DNA of 64,000 bases. Source: Cyclobacteriaceae bacterium (GTDB lineage: Bacteria > Bacteroidota > Bacteroidia > Cytophagales > Cyclobacteriaceae). Shown piece by piece: positions 9,853-19,507 of this stretch (positions within the stretch are counted from its first letter, which is position 1; each line of letters begins with the position of its first letter). The translations under genes were made by a program, and so were the position numbers. Location of the stretch: the NCBI GenBank assembly GCA_023151255.1, contig JAKLJG010000002.1, positions 1 through 64,000 on the forward strand, in the 5' to 3' direction. The notes beneath the pieces are model-generated. The model saw nothing but the letters and a program-made list of their open reading frames with translations, did no database searches and had not been told where the DNA came from.

Positions 9853-12800
9853 ATGGCAAAGGTCTTAGCAATTTGTTGCTTATGGGTAGTGGCAGCGGGG
9901 CTTCATGTCCGGGCGCAACAGGCACGCGAGGTTTTCGGAAAAAACCGTATTCAATACCGCAGCTTCGACTGGCAATACCTTACGGGTGAAAATTTTGATG
10001 TGTACTACTACGATGGCCGCAGAGACATTGCCACGCAGGCCCTGCAATACCTCGAACTGGAGTTTGACAGGATTACCGACCTGATTGGGTATGCTCCATA
10101 TTACAAGGCTAAAGTATTTATTTATAATTCCATGGCCGACCTGCGGCAAAGCAATGTAGGCCTAAATCATACATACTATAATATTAACGGAGAGGTTGAT
10201 TTTATTAAGCCGTATGTAGAGGTGGCCCATCAGGGCACGGCCCAGGAGTTTAAAGATGAACTCCTCTTTAACATTACCTCCATGCTGGTAAATGAGATGA
10301 TGTATGGAGGCAGCCTGAAAGACATTTTTCAAAGTGCGTTATTGCTTAACCTGCCCGATTGGTTTGTGAGCGGAGTGGCCATGTATGTGGCCAGAGGATG
10401 GACAGCCGAGATGGATGATTATGTACGCCAGATTATAACAACCCGCAACGTTAATAAATTTAATCGCTTTACAGATAAGGAGGCAGCGCTTATTGGACAA
10501 TCAGCCTGGAATTTTATTGTAGAACGGTACGGTAAAAGCAGTGTTTCAAACATTCTTAATTACACGCGCATAACCCGTAATGAAGAAAAAAGCATTATGA
10601 TAACCTTGGGAGTAAGTTACACACGCCTGGTGGAAGAATGGCGGCAGTATTATTCCCAGATGGAAAGATCCGTCAGTCAATCGTATATAAAGCAACCCGA
10701 TTCAACCAAATTCGAGTCGCCTCATAACCGATACACCGAATTTACAACACTAAAAGTAAGCCCGGATGGTCGTTACCTGGCCTATGCAGAGAACGATCGG
10801 GGTAGCTACACGGTGAAAGTGCGATCGTTAGAGAATAATAAAGAAACAACTATTCTGCGGGGTGGTAGCCGGGTTATCGGCCAACGGGTTGATAACCGGT
10901 TGCCGTTAATCAGTTGGGCTGATGCCAGTACGCTGGGTGTCGTAGCCGTTAAGCGTGGGGAATACACATTCTGGCTATATGATTTAAACACCCGGACAAA
11001 ATTACCGCGTGAATTGGACCGGTTCGACAATGTTCGAAGCCTTAGTTTCTCGGGCAATGGCCGCTTGGTTATTCTCAGTGCCGATTTCGAAGGGCAGAAT
11101 GATCTGTTTCTGCTAAGTACCCGCAGAGACCGCCTGCGCAGATTGACCAATGATTTATATGATGATCTGGATCCGGGTTTTATACCTGGTACTAATCGCA
11201 TTGTGTGGAGTTCAAACCGGGTGAACGATACGCTGCGTACACGCACCAAACCCGTGTTGGGCGATTTAACCGACAATTATAACCTGTTTGTTTATGATTT
11301 GGATACAACCAACCAGGTTGTGGCACGTATTACCAATACCCTTAGTAAAGACTACGCACCGGTTGCGCTTAACGACAACATATTTTATTACCTCAGCGAC
11401 CAGCGCGGCATTATCAACCTGTTTAAGTTCGATAGGACCACCGGCATCTACACCCAGGTTACCAATTATGCAACCAGTATAAGAGAATATGATTTCAATG
11501 CCGACCGCGACATGCTGGCTATGATATCCCAGCAACGCCTGCGCGATAATATCTTTATCGATAAGAGTTTTAATCTTAACCGGAATGTATTTACTCCGGC
11601 TACCCGAAGAAAAGAGTTGCAACAGGCGCGCATCATTCGTGACCGCAAGCGGCAGGAAGAAAGCAAAAACATGACGATTAAAGACCTGCTCAATGCCCGC
11701 CTCAAAGAAACTCAGCTTAAAACTGATTCGCTGCCAATAAAAGATTCAGTGCCCGTCATCAGCGATACTGCTAAAATTACAATCGATTCAACAGCCCTGG
11801 TCAAGACTGATACCCTGAAGCCAAGCCAAGAACCTGTTATAAACACTGATAACTATGTTTTTGAAGATGAGGTTATCAAACAACCGCAGCCATCCGAAAC
11901 TTTTTTAAACCGGTATATGAGAGCCCGCGATAAAAATCGGATTATGGGCCCGTTCCCGTATGAAAGCAAATTCGGCCGCGAGTCTATGGTTACTTCAGCC
12001 GTGATTGACCCCTTGCGCGGGTTTGGTTTTCTTATGGAAATACAGATGAACGACATGCTGGAGAATTATCGCTTTTACGGAGGATTAATGACCAGCATTG
12101 ATCTGCGCAACGGTGATGTATATGGCGAGTTTCAATACCTGCCTTCGTTTATCGATTTCAGCGCCCGTTTCGATAGGAAGGGCATCCGGTGGGAGCCATT
12201 CTCGGGCGAAAATATTTATCACTATTCCCTGAACAAATTTGAATTGGGTGCCGCTTTACCGGTATCAGATAGGGTCCGGTTAACGGTAAAACCCTTCGGG
12301 GCATTAACCACCGCGGCCTTCCTGGGCGAAACCACCCTGCCCACCCAACCACCCTCGGCACGACCTTCGTCAGAGTATTTTGCGGGTGTAAAATCAGAAC
12401 TTGTGTATGACAACTCGGTTTCAGTGGCTCTTAATATCATTGAAGGAACCCGCGGAAAAATTACCTATTCCCATTGGGAAGGGCTTGATAACAGCAGCCA
12501 TAGTTTTAGCCAGGTTTCGGCTGATATACGGCATTATCAGAAAATTTACCGCGAAATTGTTCTGGCTGTCCGGGGTTTTGGTGGAACCTTTTATGGTAAA
12601 CAACCGAAACATTATTTACTGGGCGGCATGGATAATTGGGTCTTTAATCAAGTTTACCTTGGTGGTACATCCAGCACCGGTGAAGAGAACCCACTCGGAA
12701 CACAAACACAGAATACCGATTTGCTTTTTGCTGAATTTGTCACCAACCTGCGCGGGTTTGATTACGCTATTCTTTTCGGCAACAACGTTATGCTGATGAA

Positions 12801-13140
12801 TGCCGAATTGCGGGTGCCGCTCTTCCGGGTGTTATCGTCCGCACCCATTACTTCTAACTTTTTCAGAAACATGCAGTTTATTGGCTTTTACGATATTGGC
12901 ACCAGTTGGTCGGGTAAGCCGCCATTCTCTTCCGGCAACAGTGTAAGTTTCAGGCGCAAACAGGAGGGTAGTTTTGATATCGATATAAAAAATTACCTCA
13001 ACCCTTGGCTGTACAGTTATGGCTTTGGCATGCGCACCGTTATGTTGGGCTATTATATGAAGTTTGACCTAGCCTGGCCGGTTGAAAATTACCGGGTGGG
13101 CAACCCCCGCCTCATGGTTACCCTGGGCTTCGATTTTTAA
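9853..13140 (+). CDS. TolB-propeller / outer-membrane barrel fusion protein
   Basis: This 1,095-residue secreted protein has a signal peptide (to about residue 21). Next comes an N-terminal region resembling gluzincin-like 'peptidase MA' modules (about 30-280, with LPDWFVSGVAMYVARGW but no HExxH). A TolB-type WD40-like propeller follows (about 300-600; SPDGRYLAYAEND, LRRLTNDLYDDLDPGF). After a charged linker (about 600-690) comes a C-terminal Omp85-like beta-barrel that ends in F (TLGFDF). It should therefore sit in the outer membrane with a periplasmic propeller. Its function is unknown; transport or assembly of envelope components is a guess. An SD-like 'aggagggtgat' precedes the ATG, which is uncommon in this phylum. 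Confidence 0.8.
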   Translation: MAKVLAICCLWVVAAGLHVRAQQAREVFGKNRIQYRSFDWQYLTGENFDVYYYDGRRDIATQALQYLELEFDRITDLIGYAPYYKAKVFIYNSMADLRQSNVGLNHTYYNINGEVDFIKPYVEVAHQGTAQEFKDELLFNITSMLVNEMMYGGSLKDIFQSALLLNLPDWFVSGVAMYVARGWTAEMDDYVRQIITTRNVNKFNRFTDKEAALIGQSAWNFIVERYGKSSVSNILNYTRITRNEEKSIMITLGVSYTRLVEEWRQYYSQMERSVSQSYIKQPDSTKFESPHNRYTEFTTLKVSPDGRYLAYAENDRGSYTVKVRSLENNKETTILRGGSRVIGQRVDNRLPLISWADASTLGVVAVKRGEYTFWLYDLNTRTKLPRELDRFDNVRSLSFSGNGRLVILSADFEGQNDLFLLSTRRDRLRRLTNDLYDDLDPGFIPGTNRIVWSSNRVNDTLRTRTKPVLGDLTDNYNLFVYDLDTTNQVVARITNTLSKDYAPVALNDNIFYYLSDQRGIINLFKFDRTTGIYTQVTNYATSIREYDFNADRDMLAMISQQRLRDNIFIDKSFNLNRNVFTPATRRKELQQARIIRDRKRQEESKNMTIKDLLNARLKETQLKTDSLPIKDSVPVISDTAKITIDSTALVKTDTLKPSQEPVINTDNYVFEDEVIKQPQPSETFLNRYMRARDKNRIMGPFPYESKFGRESMVTSAVIDPLRGFGFLMEIQMNDMLENYRFYGGLMTSIDLRNGDVYGEFQYLPSFIDFSARFDRKGIRWEPFSGENIYHYSLNKFELGAALPVSDRVRLTVKPFGALTTAAFLGETTLPTQPPSARPSSEYFAGVKSELVYDNSVSVALNIIEGTRGKITYSHWEGLDNSSHSFSQVSADIRHYQKIYREIVLAVRGFGGTFYGKQPKHYLLGGMDNWVFNQVYLGGTSSTGEENPLGTQTQNTDLLFAEFVTNLRGFDYAILFGNNVMLMNAELRVPLFRVLSSAPITSNFFRNMQFIGFYDIGTSWSGKPPFSSGNSVSFRRKQEGSFDIDIKNYLNPWLYSYGFGMRTVMLGYYMKFDLAWPVENYRVGNPRLMVTLGFDF

Positions 13141-13180
13141 CGGGGTTTTGCCGTATCTTGTTCCGTAAATCAAATCCGTC

Positions 13181-14056
13181 ATGATTAAATCAATGACCGG
13201 CTATGGCAGTGTTAGCCTCGATAATGGCCGTGCGCAGGCACAGGCTGAGGTAAAAAGTCTGAATTCAAAATTTCTCGATTTAAGCATCCGCCTTCCTAAA
13301 TCCTTTACGGAAAGAGAGCTGGAAATCCGTAATCTGGTAAATGAAAAACTGGAGCGCGGCAAAGTAAGTCTTACGGTTGACTTTCAGCGCGTGGCCGACA
13401 CAGAAATAAAGCAAACCTATAATGAGGCCCTGTTTATTCAGTATTATACTCAACTTAAAAAACTAGCCGACCGGGCCATGGCTTCGTACGAAAACCTGTT
13501 TCAACTCGCCCTTTCAGCGCCCGATGTTGTGCAAAACAAACTGGCGGAGGGCGCCAGCGAAGAAGACTGGCACCTGGTGCGAAAGGCCGTTGAGGAAGCG
13601 TTGGCAAAGTGTGATGGCTTTCGTGTTACTGAAGGAAAAGTGCTGGAAGGGTGCTTGGTGCAGTATTGCGAATCGATTAGGCAGTCGCTGGCCTATATTG
13701 AAAAACTTGATTCGAAGCGCATTGAGAAAATCAGGGAAAAACTGAAAGGAAACATTGAGACATTGTTTGGTGAAGGATATGATGCAAACAGGCTGGAGCA
13801 GGAAATTATCTATTATGCCGAAAAGTTCGACATCTATGAAGAACGCGTGCGCCTGAAAGCCCACCTCGATTATTTTTTACAGGTGTTGGCCGAGAAACAA
13901 TCAAATGGAAAAAAACTGGGTTTCATTTCACAGGAAATCGGCCGGGAGATCAACACCATCGGCAGCAAAGCCAATGATGCGGAAATGCAAAAGCATGTGG
14001 TGGCCATGAAGGAGGAGTTGGAGAAGATCAAGGAGCAGTTAAACAATGTGTTGTAG
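13181..14056 (+). CDS. yicC: YicC/YloC-family endoribonuclease
   Basis: This is a 291-residue cytoplasmic protein with the diagnostic start MIKSMTGYG and the conserved C-terminal block QEIGREINTIGSKAND. YicC-family proteins are RNases implicated in small-RNA turnover. In many bacteria yicC precedes gmk; here the next gene, 24 bp on, is an Nramp-type transporter instead. Length and motifs are typical of the family. Confidence 0.93.
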   Translation: MIKSMTGYGSVSLDNGRAQAQAEVKSLNSKFLDLSIRLPKSFTERELEIRNLVNEKLERGKVSLTVDFQRVADTEIKQTYNEALFIQYYTQLKKLADRAMASYENLFQLALSAPDVVQNKLAEGASEEDWHLVRKAVEEALAKCDGFRVTEGKVLEGCLVQYCESIRQSLAYIEKLDSKRIEKIREKLKGNIETLFGEGYDANRLEQEIIYYAEKFDIYEERVRLKAHLDYFLQVLAEKQSNGKKLGFISQEIGREINTIGSKANDAEMQKHVVAMKEELEKIKEQLNNVL

Positions 14057-14080
14057 CCAAACACCAAAGTCTGTCCGCTC

Positions 14081-15355
14081 ATGCGCCCGCCTTCCAAACT
14101 CTCCAGTGTAATTCTCTACTCCGTTATTTCGGCTGCGTTTATCGGTCCGGGTACCATTACCACGGCCATTACGGCAGGGGTTACGCACCAACTTCAGTTA
14201 TTGTGGGCGGTTGCACTGGGCACACTGGGCTGCCTTGTGTTACAGGAAGCATCAGCCCGCATTGTTATCAGCAGCGGGTTAAATCTTGGAGAGGCTTCTA
14301 AGAAATGTTTCGGCAACAGATGGGGTCAAACACTGATGGTTATTGTTGGTTTAACCGTTATGCTGGGCTGTGCGGCTTATGAAGCAGGTAATATTTTGGG
14401 GGCTGTTGCCGGGCTAAACCTGCTGAGTGAGGTGAATACAAAAGCCCTTACTGTATTTATTGCGGTAGCCGCTTTTGTTGTATTGTGGACTAACAAGCGC
14501 CAGGTTATTTCGTGGCTGATGACGGTACTGGTAGGCCTGATGGGCGTTGCCTTTTTTATACTTGCTTTTCAGCAGGCATTTTCCGTTACGGATGTACTTA
14601 AGCATGCTCTAATTCCTTCTTTTCCTGCCGGCAGTGCATTACTGATTTTGGGGCTTGTGGGTACCACCATTGTGCCGTACAATATCTTTTTAGGATCAGG
14701 TATTAGTAAAGGCAAAACCGTTCCGCTGATGCGCATAGGATTAACTGTTTCAGTTCTCGTTGGCGGATTGATTACGGCAGCGATATTGATTGCGGGTACG
14801 TCCGTTCAGGCGTTCTCTTCATTTCCCGAACTGGCATTGGCATTAAAAGAAAAGTTGGGCCCGGTGGGCTCGCTGGCATTGGGCGTTGGTTTATTTGCTG
14901 CCGGATTTTCTTCGGCTATAACAGCACCATACGCCTCCTCCATCATTGCCTCAACTGTTTTTGGGTGGGATGATCCGCGCAGGCTGCGCCTGGTGTGGGG
15001 TGCGGTGTTGCTGACTGGTTTTTTGTTTGGCATCAGTGGCATTAAACCGATACCGGTAATTTTAACCGTACAGGCATTAAACGGACTGATTTTGCCGCTG
15101 CTGGTGGCGCTGCTGGTATTTTTGGTTAACTCGAAAGCGTTAATACAGGAAAATTACCGGCAAAGGTTTGTGGCAAACTTTATACTCCTTCTTGTTTTCG
15201 GAAGCATTGTGCTGGTTGGCCTGAACCAGGTAGAGAAAGTGTTAATTACCGTGGGATTATGGGAGTCATCGAAGCTGAACCTATTGGCAATTCTTAGCCT
15301 GGTGTTAACGGCTATGGTAGGGTTATGGGCGATGAAAAGGCAGGGCGCCACTTGA
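14081..15355 (+). CDS. Nramp-related transporter with non-canonical metal site
   Basis: This 424-residue integral membrane protein has about 11 hydrophobic segments and belongs to the Nramp/SLC11 superfamily. In classical Mn/Fe transporters, TM1 carries DPGN and TM6 carries MPHN, which together bind the metal. Aligned without gaps, this protein has GPGT at residues 22-25 and VPYN at 198-201. The TM1 Asp and Asn and the TM6 Met and His are thus all changed. It may carry another ion such as magnesium, or another substrate. It probably shares a transcript with yicC. Confidence 0.85.
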   Translation: MRPPSKLSSVILYSVISAAFIGPGTITTAITAGVTHQLQLLWAVALGTLGCLVLQEASARIVISSGLNLGEASKKCFGNRWGQTLMVIVGLTVMLGCAAYEAGNILGAVAGLNLLSEVNTKALTVFIAVAAFVVLWTNKRQVISWLMTVLVGLMGVAFFILAFQQAFSVTDVLKHALIPSFPAGSALLILGLVGTTIVPYNIFLGSGISKGKTVPLMRIGLTVSVLVGGLITAAILIAGTSVQAFSSFPELALALKEKLGPVGSLALGVGLFAAGFSSAITAPYASSIIASTVFGWDDPRRLRLVWGAVLLTGFLFGISGIKPIPVILTVQALNGLILPLLVALLVFLVNSKALIQENYRQRFVANFILLLVFGSIVLVGLNQVEKVLITVGLWESSKLNLLAILSLVLTAMVGLWAMKRQGAT

Positions 15356-15510
15356 TTCAGTTGGATGTTCAACGGCAGAAAATTGCCGGTGGCCGGGAAA
15401 GATTGAATTAATTGAAATTAAGTCATAGTATATTCCAGGTTGTTAGGCGCAGTTTATAGTATCTAATACAACAACAGAAATAAACTACCTGCTAAGAATG
15501 CTTTGAAAAT

Positions 15511-16800
15511 ATGAATAGATTTATCAAGTACGCATTTGTGGCCACTATATTGATTATTGGCTGGGCTATTGTTGTGTTTAATGGACTATTAAATGGATGG
15601 TGGCATAACCCGATTACAAAAAGCAAGGGTACTGTCTCATTTATTACTGCTGTTAAAGAAACTGCAGAAAAGGAATTCGTAGGGAATTTTGCAATGGCAA
15701 TCATGAAGGATGGCACCGTTGAAAAGGAACTATTCTTTTCTCATAATAAGCCCGTAGATAGAAATACGATTTTTCAGGTTTCATCTCTTTCAAAATTCGT
15801 TTCTGCTGTAGGAATAATGAAATTGGTTGAACTTGGAAAGGTTGATTTAGACAATCCTGTAAATCAATACCTGACGAGATGGCAATTGCCACCAGGCGAA
15901 TTTGATACTGAACAGGTAACTGTTCGGAGATTACTGAGTCATACGGCTGGTTTGACGGATGGGCTTGGATACAGCGGCTTTGAAATCCGGGATTCTGTTC
16001 AATCCCTTGAAGAGTCACTCACTAAGGCAAAAGATGCGGATACGGGAATAAGCGGTGAAGTACGTGTTGGAATAGAGCCAAACTCCACCTGGAAATACTC
16101 AGGCGGTGGTTTTACGCTTTTACAATTGATAGTGGAAGAAACAAGTGGTCAATCCTTTAACGAATTTATGACTTCCAGTTTATTCAAGCCATTGAATATG
16201 ACCAGCAGTACTTACATTTTAAGCGATTCACTAAATAGCAGTTTATGTGAGTTCTACAATGCGGATAAAACAAAAGCACCCCATTACTATTACACGTCAT
16301 TAGCAGCAACTTCACTTTATACTTCATTGGCCGATTTAGAGAAATTTTTTCAAATTTTTCTGGAAGGAAAGAACGGTGAACCAATAGGCAGAGAACAAGT
16401 AAAGCCGGAAACGCTTAAGGCAATGAGAGAAGGTCATTGGGACGTAATGGGCGAGGAGATTTACGGCCTAGGCACTATGCTTTACATTGATGTAGAAGAT
16501 AGCGAATACATTTTTGGACATGACGGAAAGAGCACACCTCCGATAAACACGGCAATAAGAATTAATCCGGTTACGGGTGACGGAATAATAGTTTTGGAAA
16601 CAGGTAATCCGGATTTGGCTACACGAATTGCCAGTGATTGGGTGTATTTGCAAACCGGAAAAGCAGATACTTTGCTTTTTAGCATGTTGTTGGGAAAAAC
16701 AACAAAAATTGCGTTAGTCGGAATATTCTTAATCGTACTAGTTGTTAGTGTCGTAGCAAGGGTGCGAAAGAAAACGGCCGCTACCAGGGGCTTGGCATAA
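15511..16800 (+). CDS. Serine hydrolase, class C beta-lactamase/PBP4 family
   Basis: This 429-residue protein has an N-terminal hydrophobic segment (about residues 9-26), a beta-lactamase/esterase-type domain and a second hydrophobic helix near the C-terminus (IALVGIFLIVLVVSVV). The nucleophile motif SxxK is S92-L-S-K95. The second motif is Y196-S-G rather than the more usual YxN. HDG (in FGHDGKS) is in the position of the third motif. Such proteins are D-amino-acid peptidases or esterases more often than true beta-lactamases. Base composition is visibly more AT-rich than in the flanking genes, and the gene stands alone, so it may be a recent arrival. Confidence 0.85.
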   Translation: MNRFIKYAFVATILIIGWAIVVFNGLLNGWWHNPITKSKGTVSFITAVKETAEKEFVGNFAMAIMKDGTVEKELFFSHNKPVDRNTIFQVSSLSKFVSAVGIMKLVELGKVDLDNPVNQYLTRWQLPPGEFDTEQVTVRRLLSHTAGLTDGLGYSGFEIRDSVQSLEESLTKAKDADTGISGEVRVGIEPNSTWKYSGGGFTLLQLIVEETSGQSFNEFMTSSLFKPLNMTSSTYILSDSLNSSLCEFYNADKTKAPHYYYTSLAATSLYTSLADLEKFFQIFLEGKNGEPIGREQVKPETLKAMREGHWDVMGEEIYGLGTMLYIDVEDSEYIFGHDGKSTPPINTAIRINPVTGDGIIVLETGNPDLATRIASDWVYLQTGKADTLLFSMLLGKTTKIALVGIFLIVLVVSVVARVRKKTAATRGLA

Positions 16801-16870
16801 AACCATTTGCGCTTGGTTGTCAGTGAAGTGCTTGTAGATCTGCCACCACACTATGCCGCAAGCTGTAACC

Positions 16871-18031
16871 CTAACTTAACTTCGCCACCATGCTGATGTA
16901 CCGTTCGGGCACTTCGCCTTTGGTGGCGGTTTGGTAGTCGGTATAACTGCAGGGCACAATGCTGTTGCGGGCATAGCGTTCAAAGCCGCCCGGGTAGGGC
17001 ACCTCCATCCACCACCGGTCGCTGAACTTGCTCTTGTAAAAGGTAATGGTCTCAGCCTCCACCGGCATGGCCACCACGTATTTCAAAAAGTCGTTGCTCT
17101 TAAAGTTCTGTTCCTTTTTGCGGTGGTAGTAGCCTTCAATAAAATACCACACCATGGTGGCAATTACGCTGGCAGTTTTTTTATGGGCATCGTCCAGTTC
17201 AGGGTTGTATTCATAAAAACCAACGGAACTCAGTTTTTCATTTTGCCCTGCATACCAGCAAATCTGGCAGGCTTCTTCACCGGTGAGGCCGAAAGGTTGC
17301 GCGTTGGCATTGCCGGGGGCATCGGCTGAGCGGATGGCGGTAACATCAAACGACAGCATATCGGCATTGCGGATGACGGGTTCCATCTCCTGCAGGTTGG
17401 TGCGCATCTGCCCGATTCGAAATGCTTCGAAGTACAGTTTCTCCAATACCGATACAGAGGCCGGGTCAATCAGGTAAGTCTGGTAAGCCAGGTGTGTATA
17501 ACCAAACAGGAAGTTGGGTTCGTGCAGCATGATTTTATGAATATGCTGGCGGTTCATCGGTGCCTCCCGGTTTTCATCCAGGTCCAGGAAGGCGTCAATG
17601 TTCAGCAGGCTTACCAGTTTATCCATGGTTTCGTACGCGGCATACTGGCCGTAGTCAAGGTCGTGTGAGCCCCCGAGGATCACCGGCAGTACATTGTTTT
17701 CGAGCAGCATGCGGCACACCTCGCTCAGGCGGATATAGGTTTCTTCCAGGTCGTGGCCGGGGTTAAGGTTGCCCAGGTCAACCACGCGGTACAGGGCATT
17801 TCCTTTCTTCAGGGCATATAGTTTTTTACGTATTTCATCGGCTGCGTTTTTCGTTCCGGTGTTTTCACCGGCTCCGCGGTTCTCGCCAACACCCAGCAGG
17901 GCAATGTGGGCATCTTTGTATTCGGGCATTTTGTTGCCGAAGATGCGAATGCTTTTATAAAAAGATGACGTGGAAGTAATGGAGGCGTAAACCGATTCGG
18001 GGATGGGAGAGAAGAGAATGGTTAAATCCAT
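16871..18031 (-). CDS. Arginase/formimidoylglutamase-fold protein with altered metal ligands
   Basis: This 386-residue ureohydrolase-superfamily protein is often named formimidoylglutamase in Bacteroidota. The three metal motifs are recognisable but changed. GGSHD (about 120-124) keeps the His. D146-A-F-L-D150 has Phe where arginases have the ligand His (DAHxD). S-F-D229-V-T231 has Thr in place of the second Asp of DxD. With so many di-manganese ligands changed, normal arginase-type hydrolysis is doubtful. It lies downstream of nqrF beyond a strong terminator, so it is probably transcribed alone. A near-match promoter box, TATCTTTC, lies shortly upstream. Confidence 0.82.
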   Translation of the reverse strand: MDLTILFSPIPESVYASITSTSSFYKSIRIFGNKMPEYKDAHIALLGVGENRGAGENTGTKNAADEIRKKLYALKKGNALYRVVDLGNLNPGHDLEETYIRLSEVCRMLLENNVLPVILGGSHDLDYGQYAAYETMDKLVSLLNIDAFLDLDENREAPMNRQHIHKIMLHEPNFLFGYTHLAYQTYLIDPASVSVLEKLYFEAFRIGQMRTNLQEMEPVIRNADMLSFDVTAIRSADAPGNANAQPFGLTGEEACQICWYAGQNEKLSSVGFYEYNPELDDAHKKTASVIATMVWYFIEGYYHRKKEQNFKSNDFLKYVVAMPVEAETITFYKSKFSDRWWMEVPYPGGFERYARNSIVPCSYTDYQTATKGEVPERYISMVAKLS

Positions 18032-18069
18032 GCAGACTATTTTTGAGAAAGATACGAAAGGAAAGAAAC

Positions 18070-18098
18070 AAAAAGGGAGCCGGTCAGGCTCCCTTTTT
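18070..18098 (-). terminator. Strong intrinsic terminator after nqrF
   Basis: A perfect 12-bp stem with arms aaaaagggagcc (18070-18081) and ggctcccttttt (18087-18098) encloses a 5-nt loop. It starts 20 bp after the nqrF stop and separates that gene from the arginase-fold gene. The A/T-rich ends would allow it to work in both directions. Confidence 0.88.
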
Positions 18099-18117
18099 GA
18101 TCAGAATCTGTTGAAGA

Positions 18118-19416
18118 TTACCCGCCAAAGTCGTCAAAGCGGATGTTCTCCTTTGGAATACCCATCTCGTCCAGCATCTTCAGTACCGCTGCGTTCATTA
18201 ACGGGGGTCCGCAGAGATAGTATTCGATATCTTCGGGTGCCGGGTGATTCTTCAGGTAGTTATCGTATAGGCATTGGTGAATAAAGCCCAGGTAGCCATC
18301 TCCTTCCCGATCGTCAAGGCTCTTAAGTACTTTCCAATTGTCTTCCGGAAGCGGCTCCGACAAACCGATGTAGAAGCGGAAGTTGGGAAAGTCTTTTTCA
18401 ATTTTGCGGAAGTGATCAACATAAAATAATTCCTTTTTTGATCGGCCACCGTACCAATAGGAAACCTTGCGGTTGGTTTTTTCGGTGTGGAACAGGTGGA
18501 AAATCTGTGCGCGCAGCGGAGCCATGCCGGCACCGCCACCAATGTAGATCATTTCGCGCTGGGTAGGGTTAATATGAAATTCACCGTAAGGTCCTGAAAT
18601 GGTTACCTTGTCGCCCGGTTTGCGCGAGAACACATAGGATGAACAGATGCCCGGGTTCACGTCCATCCATTTGTTGTTGGCGCGATCCCACGGGGGTGTG
18701 GCAATCCGGATGTTGAGCATGATGATGTTGCCTTCGGCCGGATGATTCGCCATGGAATACGCCCGGAAAATGGGCTCATCGTTTTTCATTTTCAAATCCC
18801 ACAACTTGAATTTGTCCCAATCGCTTTTAAACACATCGGGTTTGTGGCCCAGTTCGGGGTGCGGGGTAATGTCAATGGTTTTGTAGTCAACGGTAATGGC
18901 GGGCACATCAATCTGGATATAGCCCCCCGCCTCAAACTTTAAGGTTTCGCCCGGAGGGAGTTTAACAACAAACTCTTTAATAAATGTGGAAACGTTGTAA
19001 TTCGATACCACTTCGCATTGCCACTTTTTAATGCCAAAAATTTCTTCGGGTATGCGGATGGACATATCCTGTTTTACTTTTACCTGGCACCCCAGCCTTA
19101 CGTGGTTGGCGCGTTCCTGCCGGCTCAGGTGGCCCAGTTCGGTGGGCAGCACATCGCCACCACCTGATTCAACCACGCATTTGCACATGGCGCAAGTGCC
19201 ACCGCCCCCGCAGGCAGATGGCAGAAAAATCTTTTGGTTGGAAAGCGTAGTAAGCAGGGAAGAACCGGCTGCCACGGTAATGGCATTCTGGGCATCGCCA
19301 TTGATAATAATTTTTACCGGCCCCGATTGCACCAGTTGTTTTTGGGCAACCAGCAACAGGGCAACCAGCAACAGGATAATAACGGTAAAGGCAATAATGG
19401 ACGAGGCAATAATCAT
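18118..19416 (-). CDS. nqrF: Na+-translocating NADH:quinone reductase subunit F
   Basis: This 432-residue protein is the NADH-oxidising subunit of the sodium pump Na+-NQR. A single N-terminal membrane helix (about 2-24) is followed by a [2Fe-2S] ferredoxin domain with C69, C75, C78 and a later Cys in VRLGC. Then come an FAD-binding domain ([13 protein letters not shown]) and an NADH-binding domain ([27 protein letters not shown]). Length and domains are complete. The other subunits, nqrA to nqrE, are not beside it as they usually are. A TATATTTG promoter box lies 22 nt upstream. Confidence 0.95.
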   Translation of the reverse strand: MIIASSIIAFTVIILLLVALLLVAQKQLVQSGPVKIIINGDAQNAITVAAGSSLLTTLSNQKIFLPSACGGGGTCAMCKCVVESGGGDVLPTELGHLSRQERANHVRLGCQVKVKQDMSIRIPEEIFGIKKWQCEVVSNYNVSTFIKEFVVKLPPGETLKFEAGGYIQIDVPAITVDYKTIDITPHPELGHKPDVFKSDWDKFKLWDLKMKNDEPIFRAYSMANHPAEGNIIMLNIRIATPPWDRANNKWMDVNPGICSSYVFSRKPGDKVTISGPYGEFHINPTQREMIYIGGGAGMAPLRAQIFHLFHTEKTNRKVSYWYGGRSKKELFYVDHFRKIEKDFPNFRFYIGLSEPLPEDNWKVLKSLDDREGDGYLGFIHQCLYDNYLKNHPAPEDIEYYLCGPPLMNAAVLKMLDEMGIPKENIRFDDFGG

Positions 19417-19438
19417 AATGAAACCGGTTTACGGGCTA

Positions 19439-19446
19439 CAAATATA
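19439..19446 (-). promoter_or_regulatory. Promoter -7 box (TATATTTG) for nqrF
   Basis: TATATTTG on the minus strand matches TAnnTTTG. Counting the usual few bases to the start site leaves a leader of about 19 nt before the nqrF ATG. A TTG lies about 25 bp further up, somewhat far for a -33 element. Confidence 0.5.
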
Positions 19447-19507
19447 TTGCGCGTGCCTGTAAAATGACATCCAAAATGCAGTTTTTTCCGGCTTGTTAAA
19501 CCTTATT

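Noticed and set aside
18003-18284. Plus-strand ORF crossing the nqrF end and terminator
   Set aside because: It overlaps two well-supported minus-strand genes and a terminator and shows no family features.
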